Positions 15,731 through 26,401 of a stretch of 64,000 bases of DNA are shown piece by piece. Location of the stretch: assembly GCA_025677825.1 (NCBI GenBank), contig JAIXMO010000009.1:620001-684000 (forward strand). The letters run 5' to 3'. Numbering within the stretch: the stretch's first letter is position 1; the number at the start of each line of letters is the position of its first letter. The notes beneath the pieces were generated by a model, which saw only the letters and a list, made by a program, of their open reading frames with translations, was not told where the DNA came from and ran no database searches. The position numbers and the translations under genes are program-made. This DNA comes from Helicostylum pulchrum (taxonomy: Eukaryota > Mucoromycota > Mucoromycetes > Mucorales > Mucoraceae).

Positions 15731-17448
15731 ATGAAACAAAAAGCAAATGATGTTAAAAGCAATGCTTTCAATCTTGATTCGAAAACGTATAGACCACAAA
15801 CTAGAGGTTATATTAAGCAAGAAACCGAAGACAGCAAAGAACCTTTGACACGCGCTTTATATTCTCCTGTGAAGATTGAACCGCCTCCTTTAGAAACGAG
15901 CAAGCATAAAAGTAGTAAGTGTTGAAAAGAGAAGTACAGAGAAAGAATATTTTATACAGCTTAATACTCACTAAGTATATATATATCTATCAACAGGTAT
16001 CATAAACAGACAATATGGTATATGTAATAATATCACTTTTCCAGAAGAAAGCTATATCTTGACCACGAACTACACTCTCATAAAACTAAAGACGCACCTA
16101 TTATCGACATCAAAACCCTTCGTTGTAATATTGCAATAGGAAATTTAGAAACCTCCAGAACTACCGCTTCCACACGGCTAATCGAAATGATGTCCATATC
16201 CCTTCTACCATGCCAAAACTAAACCCATCGAAAACACCAGATGTCAAAGATCCAAACAATCACTGCCAGTCATGTAATTATACGTTCAAGGCGAAGAGAA
16301 ACTACTATAAACACATAGCTTCTGCCCATCGTATGTCGCATCCCAAATACTCAAGAGAACCCCGCGCGTCAGAACATATAAAGCCAATGATAGATATTTT
16401 AAATCTGTATTGTGATATATGTAAGAAAACATATCGTAACAAGGGCGTCTATATATGGTATTTAGTTCATGTTCACGGAATAACATTACCAGACGCTTAC
16501 TCGGAACCGAACAACTTCGATTCAAGAAATCATTATTGTAAAGTGTGTGATATGGAGTATAAACACAGCAAGTTGCAAACTATAGCTCATTTGCGAGATA
16601 TACATCATACAGAACCACCCTCTCCTCATGGTTTGATACCAGACACTAACGATCCAGATAATTATTGCGCTGGTTGTGACAAAGCGTTTTCTGCTAGAAA
16701 AACTTATGTACGTCATCTGGTTTCCGCTCATCTTGACAAAATGCCCGAACTATATCAAGGGATAGATCGTAAGAACCCTAGCAAGGAAGACATGAGGTGT
16801 CAGAGGTATTGTGCTGATTTCCAAAAATTATTTCTGTTGAAATAATCACATCAAATTCATATGGATAAAATACATGGTATCAAAGCACTCGAACATTTAA
16901 CAAATAGCGAAGGTCCAGATGTCGACAATCCAAATAACCATTACACTTCCTGTGATAAAACATATTCTTTCTATAGTCGTTTTCGACGCCATTTGGTATA
17001 TTTGCATAATTTGCCTGTACCCAGGAAACATATGATGGTCAACGACGTAGTACCTGTTTTCGACCGCTCAAAAAAGTATTGTAATGTCTGTAATAGAGTA
17101 TATAAATCATTGCAATCGTATTGAGGTCACTTGTCACGATATCATAGCTCAACTGAAACAATGCCAACTAATGTTAATCGAAACGAAATACCGATTATTG
17201 ACGAAATAAGCAAACATTGCACGGTCTGTAACAAAGTATACAAAAGTAGAGACTCATATAAACTGCATTTGTATAAGATTCATGGCATCTCACTACCTAG
17301 AATTAGGCCTAAAGCAATGCAGATCGAGCACGATGTTATTCCTGACATGAATGATAAAAACAATTATTGCGTCTCATGTAAGAGAACTTACTCGAATCGA
17401 GTTCTTTGTACACACCACTTGTCAGATATCCATAATATGAAAAACTAA
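15731..17448 (+). pseudogene. C2H2 zinc-finger gene, copy B (broken)
   Basis: Exon 1 starts at ATG 15731 (MKQKANDVKSNAFN...) and reaches ETSKHKSS with a GTAAGT donor. Here it lacks the TGA found in exon 1 of copies A, D and E (it has CAA), so this exon may keep the ancestral reading. After the intron, finger 1 and finger 2 are frame-damaged (16020-16210). Fingers 3-7 are open from 16210 (NHCQSCNYTF, LYCDICKKTY, HYCKVCDMEY, NYCAGCDKAF). A TAA lies at about 16843, and a TGA at about 17122 where others have an Arg codon. The last two fingers (HCTVCNKVY and NYCVSCKRTY) are intact and the gene ends at MKN, shorter than the other copies. It is the most diverged copy. Confidence 0.72.
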
Positions 17449-18034
17449 ATATTAAGAAGCCACAGAAGAAAAGCTAAATATTTTATTCGTGTATTTGCAG
17501 CTTCGATAATAAAAATAAAATGCAGCCATTTGGTTGGCCTGTAACTTTGCTGCCACGTGGAAAATAAACTTTCGCGTCTACTTGTATGTATAAAGAAATG
17601 CTAGTTAGTTTTTTTTCCCCTACAATTTAGAGAAACCAATGTAGAAAGAATAAAACAAAGAATATAATACCTTACTTATAACCTGCGCTAGATAGTATAC
17701 CGTACTATCTAGTTATCAATATAATATATGCACTCAACTATTGAATTGGAAAATATAGTATCAGTATCAGCGTATTCTTTTTTTTTTGTTACACCTAGCA
17801 CGATGGCAATTGTTGAGAGTATAATGAACGCTGACTCTCTCTACAATAGTTTTAATACCAACATAATAGTTATTATTTTCGATGATAGTTAAAAAAAACA
17901 GAGGTCTCCTATCCGAAATGGAGTAACACTATATGTATACTTGGGTTGGACAATAACAAAGACACGAAGGATATTTTTTATTTAAATTAAACTAAATAAA
18001 AAAAAAGAAGAAGAAGCAAGTAGTAGTTATACAT
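17449..18034. other. Intergenic with a small perfect palindrome
   Basis: There is no gene. It holds a 10-bp perfect inverted repeat (CTAGATAGTA, loop TACCG, TACTATCTAG) at 17688-17712 and a CACGTG box near 17553. Confidence 0.5.
17688..17712. repeat. Perfect 10-bp inverted repeat with 5-nt loop
   Basis: The arms CTAGATAGTA and TACTATCTAG surround TACCG. It lies 260 bases beyond zinc-finger copy B and about 320 bases from the 3' end of the EI24-like gene. It is AU-rich and has no U tract, so it is not a typical terminator. Confidence 0.7.
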
Positions 18035-19229
18035 TTACTCTTGTTTTAAACTAGCCAACTTCTTTTCACTGACAATAGAATCAGCATGAACACCACCAAC
18101 TAGACGAACAATTAAAATAATCATATCGTTCATTTTTCTAACTGGATAAAAGAATGGAACTCTATTGGGTAAAGTCCATTCAGTTTGGGCTTTAGCACCT
18201 GAAGCTAATGTTTGACTGTAAGTGGTAGTGGCCTTGGGAACAGCCATCATGGACATAATGATAAACTATGTATACTGTCAGTATGACTGTCATCTTTTTT
18301 TTAAAAATGGAAATATGTAACTTACGAAAGGGTAAATGATAGAGAATACGGCGCCTGAGCGAAGAAATGTGAGAAAGAAAGTAATCACTGTAGCAGGGAA
18401 ACCTAAATATTCATGTGTTAATCATTTTTTTTTTTTTACAACTGACTATGTTTATTTACCAAATCCTAAAAAGTATGCCCAGTGCTTTTCCATATAAGAT
18501 AATCGCTTTTCGAGGTTCCAACCTTGATAAATCCATTGATACCTATTTTAGGTACATATCCCGTTACTATTTTCACATTTACCCAAAAAATATATATTTT
18601 TAAAAACTTACTCGAAACAATAATATGAACTGATGATACAATTCATTAAGAAGGAAGAGATCAAACCAATAAAAGGAAGCTTATACAAAAGAGCAGCAAA
18701 GATACCAGCATTAAGATATAAAATAATCGTTAAAATGGTTGAAGCCATTGTTTCTACAACGCTTGCTGTGGTTTTTTGCTTTTGTTGCTTTGCTTGAATA
18801 TGATATGATTTTAAAGCTACGGTATCTAAGAACTTGCCATTGATAACGAGTAATATAATGTATGTTGGATAACCTAACAGGGACTACATGACAAACTTTA
18901 GAACCTTTTTTTATATCTGCGACAATAATACTTACAACCCAGGTACAGCCTAAAAACGTGGCGGTAGGATAAACGGTTTCCAAGAAAACAATTGCACCCA
19001 GGAAAATGACCCCGTTTAAGAGAAACATGGTCAACATGGCCTTTTGAATACTCGAGGAACTATGGTGCAAAGAGATAAATAATGAGTTACGTTTCAGGAT
19101 GGTGAGAAATTTTTTGTATCATTACGTGTAAAATAATATAAACGTTTTTGGCCAATTTGAAGCATGTTCAAGACCATTTAAAAAGTAACTCCAGTGCTGA
19201 GATGCAGAAGAATTAGCTAAAGTTGCCAT
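18035..19229 (-). CDS. EI24-family ER membrane protein
   Basis: A spliced minus-strand gene starting at MATLANSSASQHWSYFLNGL (ATG 19227-19229). Later exons carry several membrane segments (TMFLLNGVIFLGAIVFLET, YPTYIILLVINGKF, TILTIILYLNAGIFAALLY, VITFFLTFL). The block YKWIYQGWNLEKRLSYMEKH followed by WAYFLGFGFP is the diagnostic EI24 motif (NYSWEYLGW...RL...EE-HWAYFLGFGLP). The C-terminal tail after WTLPNRVPFFYPVRKMNDMI is short. EI24/EPG-4 proteins are multi-pass ER proteins needed for autophagosome maturation in animals; the fungal role is less clear. The reported start comes before one intron near 19130, which is inferred. Confidence 0.82.
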
Positions 19230-19924
19230 TTTATATACTTTATTTATTTATCTTGAAAAAAAAGGAAAAAGAAAAAGAGAGTAAGAAAAAAAAAAAGCCA
19301 AGTGTTATCGAAATTGTACTTAAAATGCACTACTTTTAATTGGCTCTCCAGTAACGTTTACTTCAAATGTTGAATACAGTAACAAGCGTTTTAAAAAGGA
19401 ATACTGAAAATTATACTATCTGCATTTATTTAATAAAAGGTCTAGTTAGTCAGTTATTACCAAGTGTTTACAGAGTCTATTTTTTTTCTCAGTTTTTATA
19501 GATAATGATGTAATGTATGTACTGCTGCGAAATGAATTGCTTATTCCTTCGGCTAGTATAGTTTCCAGTAAATTACTTGGGTTATCATCACCCGAGACAC
19601 ATTACAGGTAAACCCACTTAATAATAACTGGTATAATTGTAGTTTTTTCTTTCTCGTGGTTGAAACACACGAGAGACATCTGACTTTTTTTTTTACCGTG
19701 AAAACTAGATGCGTGTCGCATTATATGCAGCCTCCCAAAAAAAAAAAAAATTCAGTTTATAAAACATGCAGGGTTACGACATTGACTATCCATGTAAACC
19801 CCCAAGTTCTTTAACATACAACTCGCTTTTATTTTTAACTTACGATCCAACCAGTTTTACATGGAGCCGAAAAATAAAATAAAATAAGGTAACGCAGTGC
19901 TTAAAGCACAAATAAATAAATAAT
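19230..19924. other. Intergenic, no gene seen
   Basis: Nearly 700 bases between the EI24-like start and the Dap1-like 3' end. There are A/T homopolymers (for example A-runs at 19737-19750) and no open frame of note. Confidence 0.45.
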
Positions 19925-20386
19925 TTAATTATCAGGGACAACCTTTCCAACAATGTTATATCTCTTGGAGAAGAAAGCATGCCATTGTTCTAATGTTTCT
20001 AATTCCTTTTCAGTGAGATCGCTGTAATCAGCAACACACTCTTCAGGTTTCAAAGATGACTTTCCAAGTGCCTTTTTTTTAAAAAAAGAAAAAGAAAAGT
20101 AAGCATTATATACTCTTTTTCTCTATCTCTTATATATACTTTACCTTGGAAGAATCTTTACCGGTGAAAACACTGTAACCAGCACCAGGACCGTAAGAAC
20201 TAGTGTTCTTTGATACGTCGAAAACATCACCCTTGATAGCAACGTAGATAGGAAGAGAAGGATCTGAACCGTTGTACTTGGCGAGTTCAGAAACAGTGAT
20301 AGGTGTGGTTTGAGGGGGTTGACTATAAACAATTATGATTAATAACGCATTAATATTTTTCGTAATATTAAACTTTACGTGGACAT
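19925..20386 (-). CDS. DAP1: Cytochrome b5-like heme/steroid-binding protein (Dap1/PGRMC type)
   Basis: Three exons (20379-20386, 20145-20322 and 19925-20071) encode about 110 residues. After MSTQPPQTTPITVSELAKYN the domain shows IYVAIKGDVFDVS, then SSYGPGAGYSVFTGKDSSKA and then LEQWHAFFSKRYNIVGKV. This is the MAPR fold. Its heme-coordinating Tyr positions match: YGPGAGYSVFTGKD is the conserved heme-site block. There is no N-terminal membrane helix, unlike PGRMC1, but yeast Dap1 is similar. The family stabilises and donates heme to cytochrome P450 enzymes of sterol synthesis (Erg11); the lanosterol synthase gene at the window's end is in the same pathway but unlinked. The very short first exon is inferred from GT...AG sites and phase. 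Confidence 0.87.
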
Positions 20387-21000
20387 TTTTTTTCAGTTTA
20401 AAGTAAGAAGGGGAAAGAACGAAAAAAAAAAAGATTGAGTCATTTTAAATATCCATTTATTTATTATTTGTGTTGCCGACTCTTAACTTTAAAAAAATGA
20501 ACCTGTATTTTTTTATCTTATTTTTTATAGTAAATGCAATGGTTTCTTCTTCTTTTTTTCGGCTTTATATTCATCTTTACTAATCATAAAAGAAAATACA
20601 AATCACATTTTACTTCTAGAGAGATTTTTTATTTATTTAACCGTGTAACAATAACTACACATAAAAAAAAAATGTATTTTGTATGCAATGGTGCACTATG
20701 TATTTAACCGTCATTTATAAAATTATAGCGTGATTTATCCGCGCCATTTAGTTTGTCACAACTTTGCTTCGTTTTGTTTTTGTTCTGGAGTATAATAGTA
20801 GTAGAATACCTACTGTAATTCACCTGCAGTAAGATCTGCATCACTTATCGATTAAAGAACTCCCTCATTTTTTGGGATATCAAAGAAAGACTAGGCATTA
20901 CTAACACCAGTTGTTGAATCTGATAATTTACAATTTCAGAATCTGATAAATAATTCTACCCAGTCAAGGTCCTAGCTCCGTCGTGTTACATAGTGACCCC
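20387..21000. other. Intergenic, no gene seen
   Basis: Upstream region of the Dap1-like gene and flank of copy C. Stop-rich and AT-rich. Confidence 0.45.
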
Positions 21001-21002
21001 AT

Positions 21003-21026
21003 TTTTTTTTTTTTTTTTTTTTTTTT
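21003..21026 (-). repeat. Long T tract (A tract on the minus strand) next to copy C
   Basis: A run of about 24 T on the plus strand lies some 40 bases beyond the 3' end of the truncated copy C. On copy C's own strand it is a poly(A) stretch. Confidence 0.8.
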
Positions 21027-21063
21027 GACCACTAATAGGTTTTAGTAGCATTCCTTTACGCCT

Positions 21064-22231
21064 CTAAATAGGTAGTAAGACGCCATGAATCACATACAAA
21101 TGAGTTTTATATGACGCTCTATTTTTGTATTCTTTGTCACAGGCTGTGCATTTTTTACTTGTTTCGTCGATAACTGGCGTTTCCTGTCGATTGACATAAG
21201 GTGACAATCTTTTCGTCGGGAGTCTTACATGGTGAACTCTGGACAAATGAATTCGATAACAATTCAATGTAGAATATACTTTATCACATACGTTGCAGTA
21301 GTTTTTTTTTTTGCATGTCTGTAATAGGTGCTACATTTTTAGGTATAATAATGTGTTTATGTGGTGTAAACAAATCATGAACATTTTTCAGATGGCGTCG
21401 GTATATGGCTCCGTTACAATATATTTTATCGCATAAACTGCAATGGTTATTTGGACTGTTAACGTCGGGATCATCGGCATTTGGCAAATGTTTGAGCTGT
21501 TTGATACCATGGATTTTATCCATGTGAATTTGATGTAAGTGTTTTGCCAGAAATATTTTTTGGCAATCAGCACAATGCCTCTGACACCTCATGTCTTCCT
21601 TGCTAGGGTTCTTACGATCTATCCCTTGATAAAGTTCGGGCATATCGTCGAGATGAACGGATGACAGATGCTCTATATAGCTTTGTTTATCGCAAAACGT
21701 TCTATCGCACGCAGCACAATAATTATTTAGATCTTTAGTGTCGGGTGGAAGATCAGAACGAAAGGTTGGTGATATATGATGTATGTTTCGCAAATGCACC
21801 ATAAAACGATATCTGCGTTTATATTTATATCGCACGTTTTACAATAATAGCTTTTTGGATCAAAATTTTTCGGTTCCAAGTAAACGTCCGGTAATGTTAT
21901 TCCATGAACTATAACTAAATGTCGTATGTAAGGTTTCTTGGTACTATATGATTTCTTACAGAAATCACAGTATAAATTTAAAATATCAATTTTTGGCTTT
22001 CCATTTTTTTTGGCTCGCGTATTGTTCTGGAGGGCACAAGATGTGACATATTATGGGTATCAGACAAGTGTTTATAGTAGTTGGCTCGCCACTTGAACGT
22101 ATGATCACACGAGATACAGTAATAGTCTGGATCATTGATATCAGGTGTTTCAATGGGTTTGGTTTTAGTTTTGGATTGATAAGTGGAATAGGAACGTTAT
22201 TTTTAACGTTTCGTTCTGTTTTCTGGCGCAT
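21064..22231 (-). pseudogene. C2H2 zinc-finger gene, copy C (internally deleted)
   Basis: It starts at ATG 22231 (MRQKTERNVKNN) but joins directly to the linker after finger 2 (PIPLINPKLKPNP), so most of exon 1, the intron and fingers 1-2 are gone. One A is missing just after (LKTPD becomes LKHLI near 22158), and an A run is expanded at 21301-21313, so the frame is lost again within finger 9. Intact fingers include NYCAACDRTF, RHCADCQKIF, NHCSLCDKIY and KCTACDKEY. The 3' end stops at a TAG right after HGVLLPI, and the last finger is missing. It lies head to head with copy D. Confidence 0.72.
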
Positions 22232-22700
22232 ATTGTTTAATGAAGGGGGGAAAAAGTTTTATTTTTTTCGTGTCAAAAGGTCCAGATTCAATCACATTTG
22301 AAGCATTTTAAAATGCGTACCGACAAAAATGTTAACGCATTATTTGATTTACAATTAGCTTTTTAAAAATACCTAAACTAAATAGATACATTTGATTCAT
22401 GTATGATAAGTCAGCTAATGAATATTAAATGATGGCCGAAATCTGGAAGAAATTCACCCTTATACAGAACATAACAGTAGACGGGATAATTACATATTCA
22501 AGTGACATATAGCGACCTTTCAAGTAACTTAGTTAAAAGTAAATTGTTTGACAAGTAAAAAACAATGCTACCAGTCTAGAGTGTGCAACGTTTTGGTTCA
22601 TGCAAAAAAAAATATTTACTGCGTTTATGCCAGACTATATCTATTACTAACTGCAGTTATTTGGCTCTAGAAAGTAACGATTGGCCGAAAAATTACACAA
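22232..22700. promoter_or_regulatory. Shared divergent leader between zinc-finger copies C and D
   Basis: This segment separates the two diverging copies. The same sequence, in the same arrangement, recurs between copies E and F (49100-49460 read in reverse). Landmarks are TTTTTAAAAAGCTAATTG, GATTTCGGCCATCATTT and CTTGAAAGGTCGCTATATG on the complementary strand. It presumably carries the promoters of both copies; no factor site is assigned. Confidence 0.55.
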
Positions 22701-22703
22701 AAC

Positions 22704-22892
22704 ATGGAGAGGGCTTTAGTTGGATTCGACTATCCTATATTAGTTTGTTACAGTAATGCGTACATATTATTTGACGTATTATACACGTTTCATATACGAG
22801 AAGAAAATCCGCCAATTCAACTTTTATATTTGTCAAAAGCTAATAGATCAGTATGCTTTGCTCTCTCCTTAATGCGTTTCATATGTGACTGA
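22704..22892 (+). other. Leader ORF upstream of copy D
   Basis: The frame contains ALVGFDYPILVCYSNAYI and ends in LMRFICD, matching the leader frame of copy A with only a few differences. It ends 65 bases before exon 1. Confidence 0.35.
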
Positions 22893-22957
22893 ATCTAGTG
22901 TAACAAAAGATCTTTTGACACGAAAAAGAAACTTTTTTCTCTCCTTCATTAAACAAT

Positions 22958-24745
22958 ATGCGTCAGAAAACAGAACGAAATGTTAAACATAACGTGTCTT
23001 AACATGATTTGAAACGATACAGGCCATGAACTAGAAGTAATATTAAGCAAGAAGCCGAAGACAGTAAAGAATCTTTGAATTGCACTTTATATTCTTCTGT
23101 GAAGATTGAATCGCCTCCTTTAGAAACGAGCAAGCATAAAAGTAGTAAGTGTCGAAAAGAGAAATATATAGAGAGAGAGAGGGACAGAAAAAGTATTTTC
23201 TATACGGTCTTATACTTACTAGACATATATGCATATAGATTTATCGAACAAATACTGTAGTATATGTAACATCACTTTTTACACTAGACGTATTTATCTT
23301 GACCACGAACTACACTCCCATAAAACTAAAGAGATGGCTATTATCGACCTAAAAAGCCGTTATTGTAATATATGTAAGAAAACTTATAAATGCCACCAAG
23401 GGTATCGCATTCATATGGCGAATCGAAATAATATTCATATTCCATTTACCCGTCCAAAACTAAAACCAAACCCAATGAAAACACCTGATATCAATGATCC
23501 AAACTATTACTGTATCTCGTGTGATCATACGTTTGAGTCGAAAAGAAAACACTTCAAACACTTGGCTAGTATCCACCATATGTCACATCCTGTGCCCTCA
23601 AGAGAACCACGCGAGCCAGAAAATAAGAAACCAAAAATTGATGATTTAAATTTGTATTGTGATGTTTGTCAAAAAGCATATTGTACCAAGATAAATTATT
23701 TGCGGCATTTAGCTCAATTTCATCGCGTGACCGTAACAGGCGTTTATTTGGAACCGAGGTACTTTGATTCAAAAAGACTTTTTTGTAAAGTGTGTGATAT
23801 AAGGTATACACACAAGTTGAAATTTTTTGCTCATTTGCGAGACGCACATCGTACAGTACCACCTGCTTGTTTGGGTTTGACACCAGACACTAATGACCCA
23901 AATAATTATTCTATTGCATGTAATACAACGCTTTCTAAGAGACAGAATTATGTGCATCATCTGGCCGCTTTTCATCTTAACGAAAAGCCGGAACTTTATC
24001 AAGGAATTTACTGTAAAAGACCTAGCAAGGAAGACATAACGTATGAGAGGTATTGTGGTGATTGTCAAAAAGTATTTCTGTCAAAACGTTTACATCAAGT
24101 TCACATGGATAAAATACATGGCATCAAATTACTTGAAAATTCGCCAAATGGTGATGATCCAGATGTTAACAACCCAAATAACTATTGCGCTTCATGTAAT
24201 AGAACATATTCTTGCAAAGGAACTTTTCGATCGCATCTGATTAATGTTTATAACTCGATTTTAACCCCTTCATACAAGGAAGATATTGAAGCTAGTAATA
24301 TAGCGCCAGTTGTGGACGTTTAAAAAAGGAATTGCAATGTCTGTGATAAAGTATTTTTAACATTGAATTATTATCGAGAGCACATGTCTAGAATACACCA
24401 TATAAACCTCCCAAATGAAGCATTTCCAATACCTGTTATTAATGGAATAGATAACCATTGCACAGCCTGTGGCAAAATGTACAAAAATAGGCCATCCTAT
24501 AAACTACATTTGTATAGTACTCATGGCATCAGACTACCTAGAATGACGCGTAACGGCCTGTAGTTAATTACGATACTATTCCCGACATGGATGATAATAG
24601 GCATTGTGCCTCGTGTAATAAAACTTACTCAAGTAGAGCTATATATAGGCGTCACTTGGTTATAATTCATAATATGCAAAAATTAGAGATTAAACAAGAA
24701 GAGGCAAAGGAAACGTTAAATATTCGATCTGTACAAACAAACTAG
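22958..24745 (+). pseudogene. C2H2 zinc-finger gene, copy D (nearly full length)
   Basis: Exon 1 runs from ATG 22958 to the GTAAGT donor after SKHKSS near 23142. It contains one TGA (GGCCATGAACTAGA), and the intron ends at AG before 23244. Exon 2 holds 11 fingers: YCSICNITF, YCNICKKTY, YCISCDHTF, YCDVCQKAY, FCKVCDIRY, YSIACNTTL (first Cys lost), YCGDCQKVF, YCASCNRTY (last His is Tyr), NCNVCDKVF, HCTACGKMY and HCASCNKTY. Exon 2 is open from the acceptor to a TAA at 24321-24323 (Leu codon TTA turned into TAA). There is another break near 24560 before the last finger. The protein would be about 560 residues. This is the best template for the family. Intron and exon 1 are nearly identical to copy E. 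Confidence 0.75.
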
Positions 24746-25048
24746 CTAGTTTATTGATCCTAACTTGGAGAACTATATTTATTTATGAATAAACTTACTA
24801 TTGAACTAAGCAACTAAATGATTATAATGTGTATATGTCTTTGATCAGCATTACCCCATTGTTGTGTAATGGTATGCACATCTTTGATGCTGCTACTTTT
24901 CGCTTAATGCCCAATGATCGTTATGACGTGCATAAATTTTGAGCAACCAATAAGGCAATCCTACTGATGTACATTCATTTTAAGTTCAGGTCGTTTTTTT
25001 TTATCTTTTTTTTTTACCTTTTTACCTTTTTTTCTTTTTAACCATACC
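24746..25048. other. Intergenic: 3' flank of copy D and VPS37 promoter
   Basis: The first 90 or so bases match the 3' flanks of copies A, E and F (AATAAACTTACTATTGAACT and similar, which includes AATAAA). The rest is T-rich leader before the VPS37 start. Confidence 0.5.
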
Positions 25049-26282
25049 ATGACACAAGAACAGTAAGTAAAGCAAAAAAAATATATATACATTTAACCGT
25101 TCAAACAAAAGAAAAACTAAATACCTATTATAGGAAGAGACAACAAGTAAATTCTTTATTAATACATAATCCCTCTACACATGTAGCAGTAGATGGACAA
25201 ATTTACGAAGTCCCCTTGAGTTCAGAAGATAACACGTTTCTATTGATTAATTTATCAGCTCATTTTCCCGAAGAACCACCAGTGATTACACTTACACCTA
25301 CCGGCATGCGTCATCCGTGGGTAGAAGGCGACGTTATTATGCATGACGCATTACCTAGTTGGCAACCACAGCTATCCAATTTAGGTTTGTTGGTAAAGAA
25401 AATTCGAGAAGAGTTTATGGCAAGACCTCCAGCAAAAAAGAATAATAATAATAATGAACAACCAACAGAGGGGTAACAGACATTGGTTTTTTTTTGGGTC
25501 CTTTTTTTTTTATTAATTTTTTAAAGTGTAGATATAATTCTAGACCACCGCCACCTATTCCTGCAAATATACCTAGTAATCCAGAGTACAATGCGATTGC
25601 AAGATTAAGGTAAATATATATAAAAAAGACATGCGAGCTTTACAAGCAAGTATAATGATGTTTTATTTTATTTTTGTAGTCCTGAAGAAACAGAAGAGTT
25701 GGTTCAAAATGAAACTGCGTTTGAGATATTTTTCGAGTCTTTGGATCGAGTCAAGAACTTGAAGACATTTCAAGAGGACTTGAGAAGTGGAAATGAGACA
25801 CTTGCACGTAAGTCCTTTTTTATATATATATATATTTGCAGTGTAAAGGATAAACTAAGTCGCTATGATAATAGATAAAAACTTGAGCAGAGAAGATCAG
25901 CTGCTTAAATTAAGGTCAGAAGTTGAAGGTTTAGAAAGTAAATTTAAAATGGATAAACTCGAATTTGAAGGAAAAGAGAAATTACAGAATGAAGCATTCC
26001 ATGTAAGTTTTGTATACACGCATACACATATAAAAGAACATTGATTTTAATCGACTTTTCCGAGAATAGAGATTTTCAGCAGCTACAGTCTTGACAAGAC
26101 TTAAAGCGAGTGCATACGAATCAGACGAACTATCAGAATCAGTAGCGCAAAGCTTTTTGGACGGAAATTTGGATAATGAGAGTTTTGTTAAACAGTTTAG
26201 AGAGTTTCGTAAAGTGTATCATTTACGAGAGAGTAAATTGGAAAGAGCCCAAAAGGATAATCTTTTCGTATCATCTTATTAA
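25049..26282 (+). CDS. VPS37: ESCRT-I subunit VPS37 with N-terminal UEV-like domain
   Basis: Seven exons (25049-25062, 25134-25472, 25532-25609, 25680-25807, 25875-26002, 26070-26282 and donor phases consistent throughout) give about 300 residues. The N-terminal part (LLIHNPSTHVAVDGQIYEV, then FLLINLSAHFPEEPPVITL, then TGMRHPWVEGDVI) looks like a ubiquitin-E2 variant fold without a catalytic Cys, as in VPS37A. A PPPPIPANIP linker follows. The C-terminal Mod(r) domain has ELVQNETAFEIFFESL, then LLKLRSEVEGLESKF, and LDGNLDNESFVKQFREFRKV, where the DG-x6-F-V pattern is typical. It acts with VPS23 and VPS28 in sorting ubiquitinated cargo into multivesicular bodies. The first exon is only 14 nt and is inferred from phase. 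Confidence 0.86.
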
Positions 26283-26401
26283 CGTTTTATTGGATTAATA
26301 ATAAAAAAATTATGCAAACACCTGACTTTATCCTATTTAATCTTTTTCTTTTTTTCTTTTTTTGTTCTCTTCTTTCTTTAACAAAGCCCTTCATTGTACA
26401 A

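Noticed and set aside
20141..20332. Minus-strand ORF MFIVNPLKPHLSLF...
   Set aside because: It is out of frame with the Dap1-like gene on the same strand; the real frame gives a complete heme-binding domain.
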